Source: an uncultured Clostridia bacterium (GTDB taxonomy: Bacteria > Bacillota > Clostridia > TANB77 > CAG-508). Taken from it: a stretch of 13,155 nucleotides of DNA. The first letter of the stretch is position 1. The number at the start of each line of letters is the position of its first letter. The position numbers were made by a program, and so were the translations under genes. Below the pieces are notes generated by a model. The model ran no database searches and had not been told where the DNA came from. It saw nothing but the letters and a program-made list of their open reading frames with translations. The DNA is taken from the NCBI GenBank assembly GCA_947629805.1, contig CANRFE010000027.1, positions 1 through 13,155 of the forward strand. The letters are read 5' to 3'. Shown here one piece after another: positions 12,676 through 13,155 of the stretch.

Positions 12676-13155
12676 ATGAGAAAAAATTTTAGCAAAGAAA
12701 AAGGAATCACTTTAATTTCCCTTATTATTAGTATTATTATCTTAATAATATTAGCAGGTATTGCTGTGCTGTTTGTTATAGACGGTGGAATTATAGATAG
12801 AGCAGTATCCGCAAGGGAACAAACACAAATTGGTTCTTTACAAGAAAAGCTAGAATTAGAAAAAGGAAATTTTATGAGTGAGAAAGGAAAAAATCCCACA
12901 ATAGATGAATATTTACAACGTTTAAAAGAAAAAGGAATAGTAAAAGACACAGGAGTTTATAAAAATAGTGATACAGATGCAGATGTAACAGTAGAGGATA
13001 AATATGTGTTTCATGTAGAAGAGGAAAGTAATGGGAATATAAAAATAGAATATGTAGGAGAAGATGGAAACATTACACCACGTATAGCAATTACACAACT
13101 TTCTAGTACAACGAATAGTATTCAAGTGCAATTTGCATTAAAATATGCAAGCCAA
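12676..13155 (+). CDS. Secreted or surface protein with prepilin-like N-terminus, 3' partial
   Basis: The 160 codons present start MRKNFSKEKG, followed by a hydrophobic stretch ITLISLIISIIILIILAG (about residues 11-38). This is the layout of a type IV prepilin signal: short basic leader, cleavage after Gly10, then a membrane helix. Mature position 5 is Ser and not the usual Glu. After it comes DGGIIDRAVSAREQTQIGSL, a short helix like those in pilin-like proteins of uncultured Clostridia, then an acidic region with VTVEDKYVFHVEEES and GDGNIT-like turns. The last part, RIAITQLSSTTNSIQVQF, resembles the start of an Ig or fibronectin type III fold. The reading frame is open at the window edge. 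The gene has its own promoter and a strong AAAGGAGG site. Function is unknown. Confidence 0.8.
   Translation, partial: MRKNFSKEKGITLISLIISIIILIILAGIAVLFVIDGGIIDRAVSAREQTQIGSLQEKLELEKGNFMSEKGKNPTIDEYLQRLKEKGIVKDTGVYKNSDTDADVTVEDKYVFHVEEESNGNIKIEYVGEDGNITPRIAITQLSSTTNSIQVQFALKYASQ

Noticed and set aside
12552..12950. Reverse-strand open frame opposite the pilin-like gene
   Set aside because: Its product is low-complexity Phe/Ile, and the + strand has a promoter, a ribosome-binding site and a recognisable prepilin signal.

Overview
This 13.2 kb window is the 3' two-thirds of a bacterial ribosomal-protein superoperon (spc plus alpha), followed by recN and the start of a surface-type gene. Everything supported is on the + strand. 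The DNA is very AT-rich, arginine is mostly AGA, Shine-Dalgarno sites are strong (AAGGAGG-like), promoters are near consensus, and gene order and proteins are Firmicute-like. I infer an uncultured low-GC member of the Clostridia, probably gut-associated. The pilin-like N-terminus of the last gene suits that guess, but the exact lineage cannot be fixed from this sequence.

Layout: rplN (5' cut off by the window), rplX, rplE, rpsN (zinc type), rpsH, rplF, rplR, rpsE, rplO and secY form the spc block (1-5226). Unlike the textbook order, no rpmD (L30) lies between rpsE and rplO. After secY come a small palindromic element with a GGGGACGGAGG loop, an intrinsic terminator and a new promoter for adk and map (5399-6865). 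A consensus promoter over the end of map then drives infA, rpmJ (37 aa), rpsM, rpsK, rpsD, rpoA and rplQ (6948-10722). A terminator ends the block. recN (10857-12476) has a perfect-consensus promoter embedded in a perfect 16-bp inverted repeat. A second terminator and a promoter lead to an open-ended gene with a prepilin-like N-terminus (12676-13155).

The genes build the ribosome and its neighbours. The r-proteins cover both subunits, SecY forms the export channel, Adk balances adenylates, MetAP trims nascent chains, IF1 helps start translation, and RpoA is the assembly scaffold of RNA polymerase. RecN belongs to double-strand-break repair and is a separate unit.

Points that stand out: rpoA is split by a +1 frameshift at about 9381, which looks like a 5-nt deletion. 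L17 carries an extra charged stretch of about 50 residues. L30 is missing from its usual place. rpmJ is flanked by three long imperfect hairpins, and the rpsD-rpoA gap can fold in two mutually exclusive ways. I see no CRISPR, tRNA, rRNA or insertion sequence, and no gene-free gap longer than about 205 bases. I did not find a clearly novel multi-gene system; the most unusual material is regulatory or structural.
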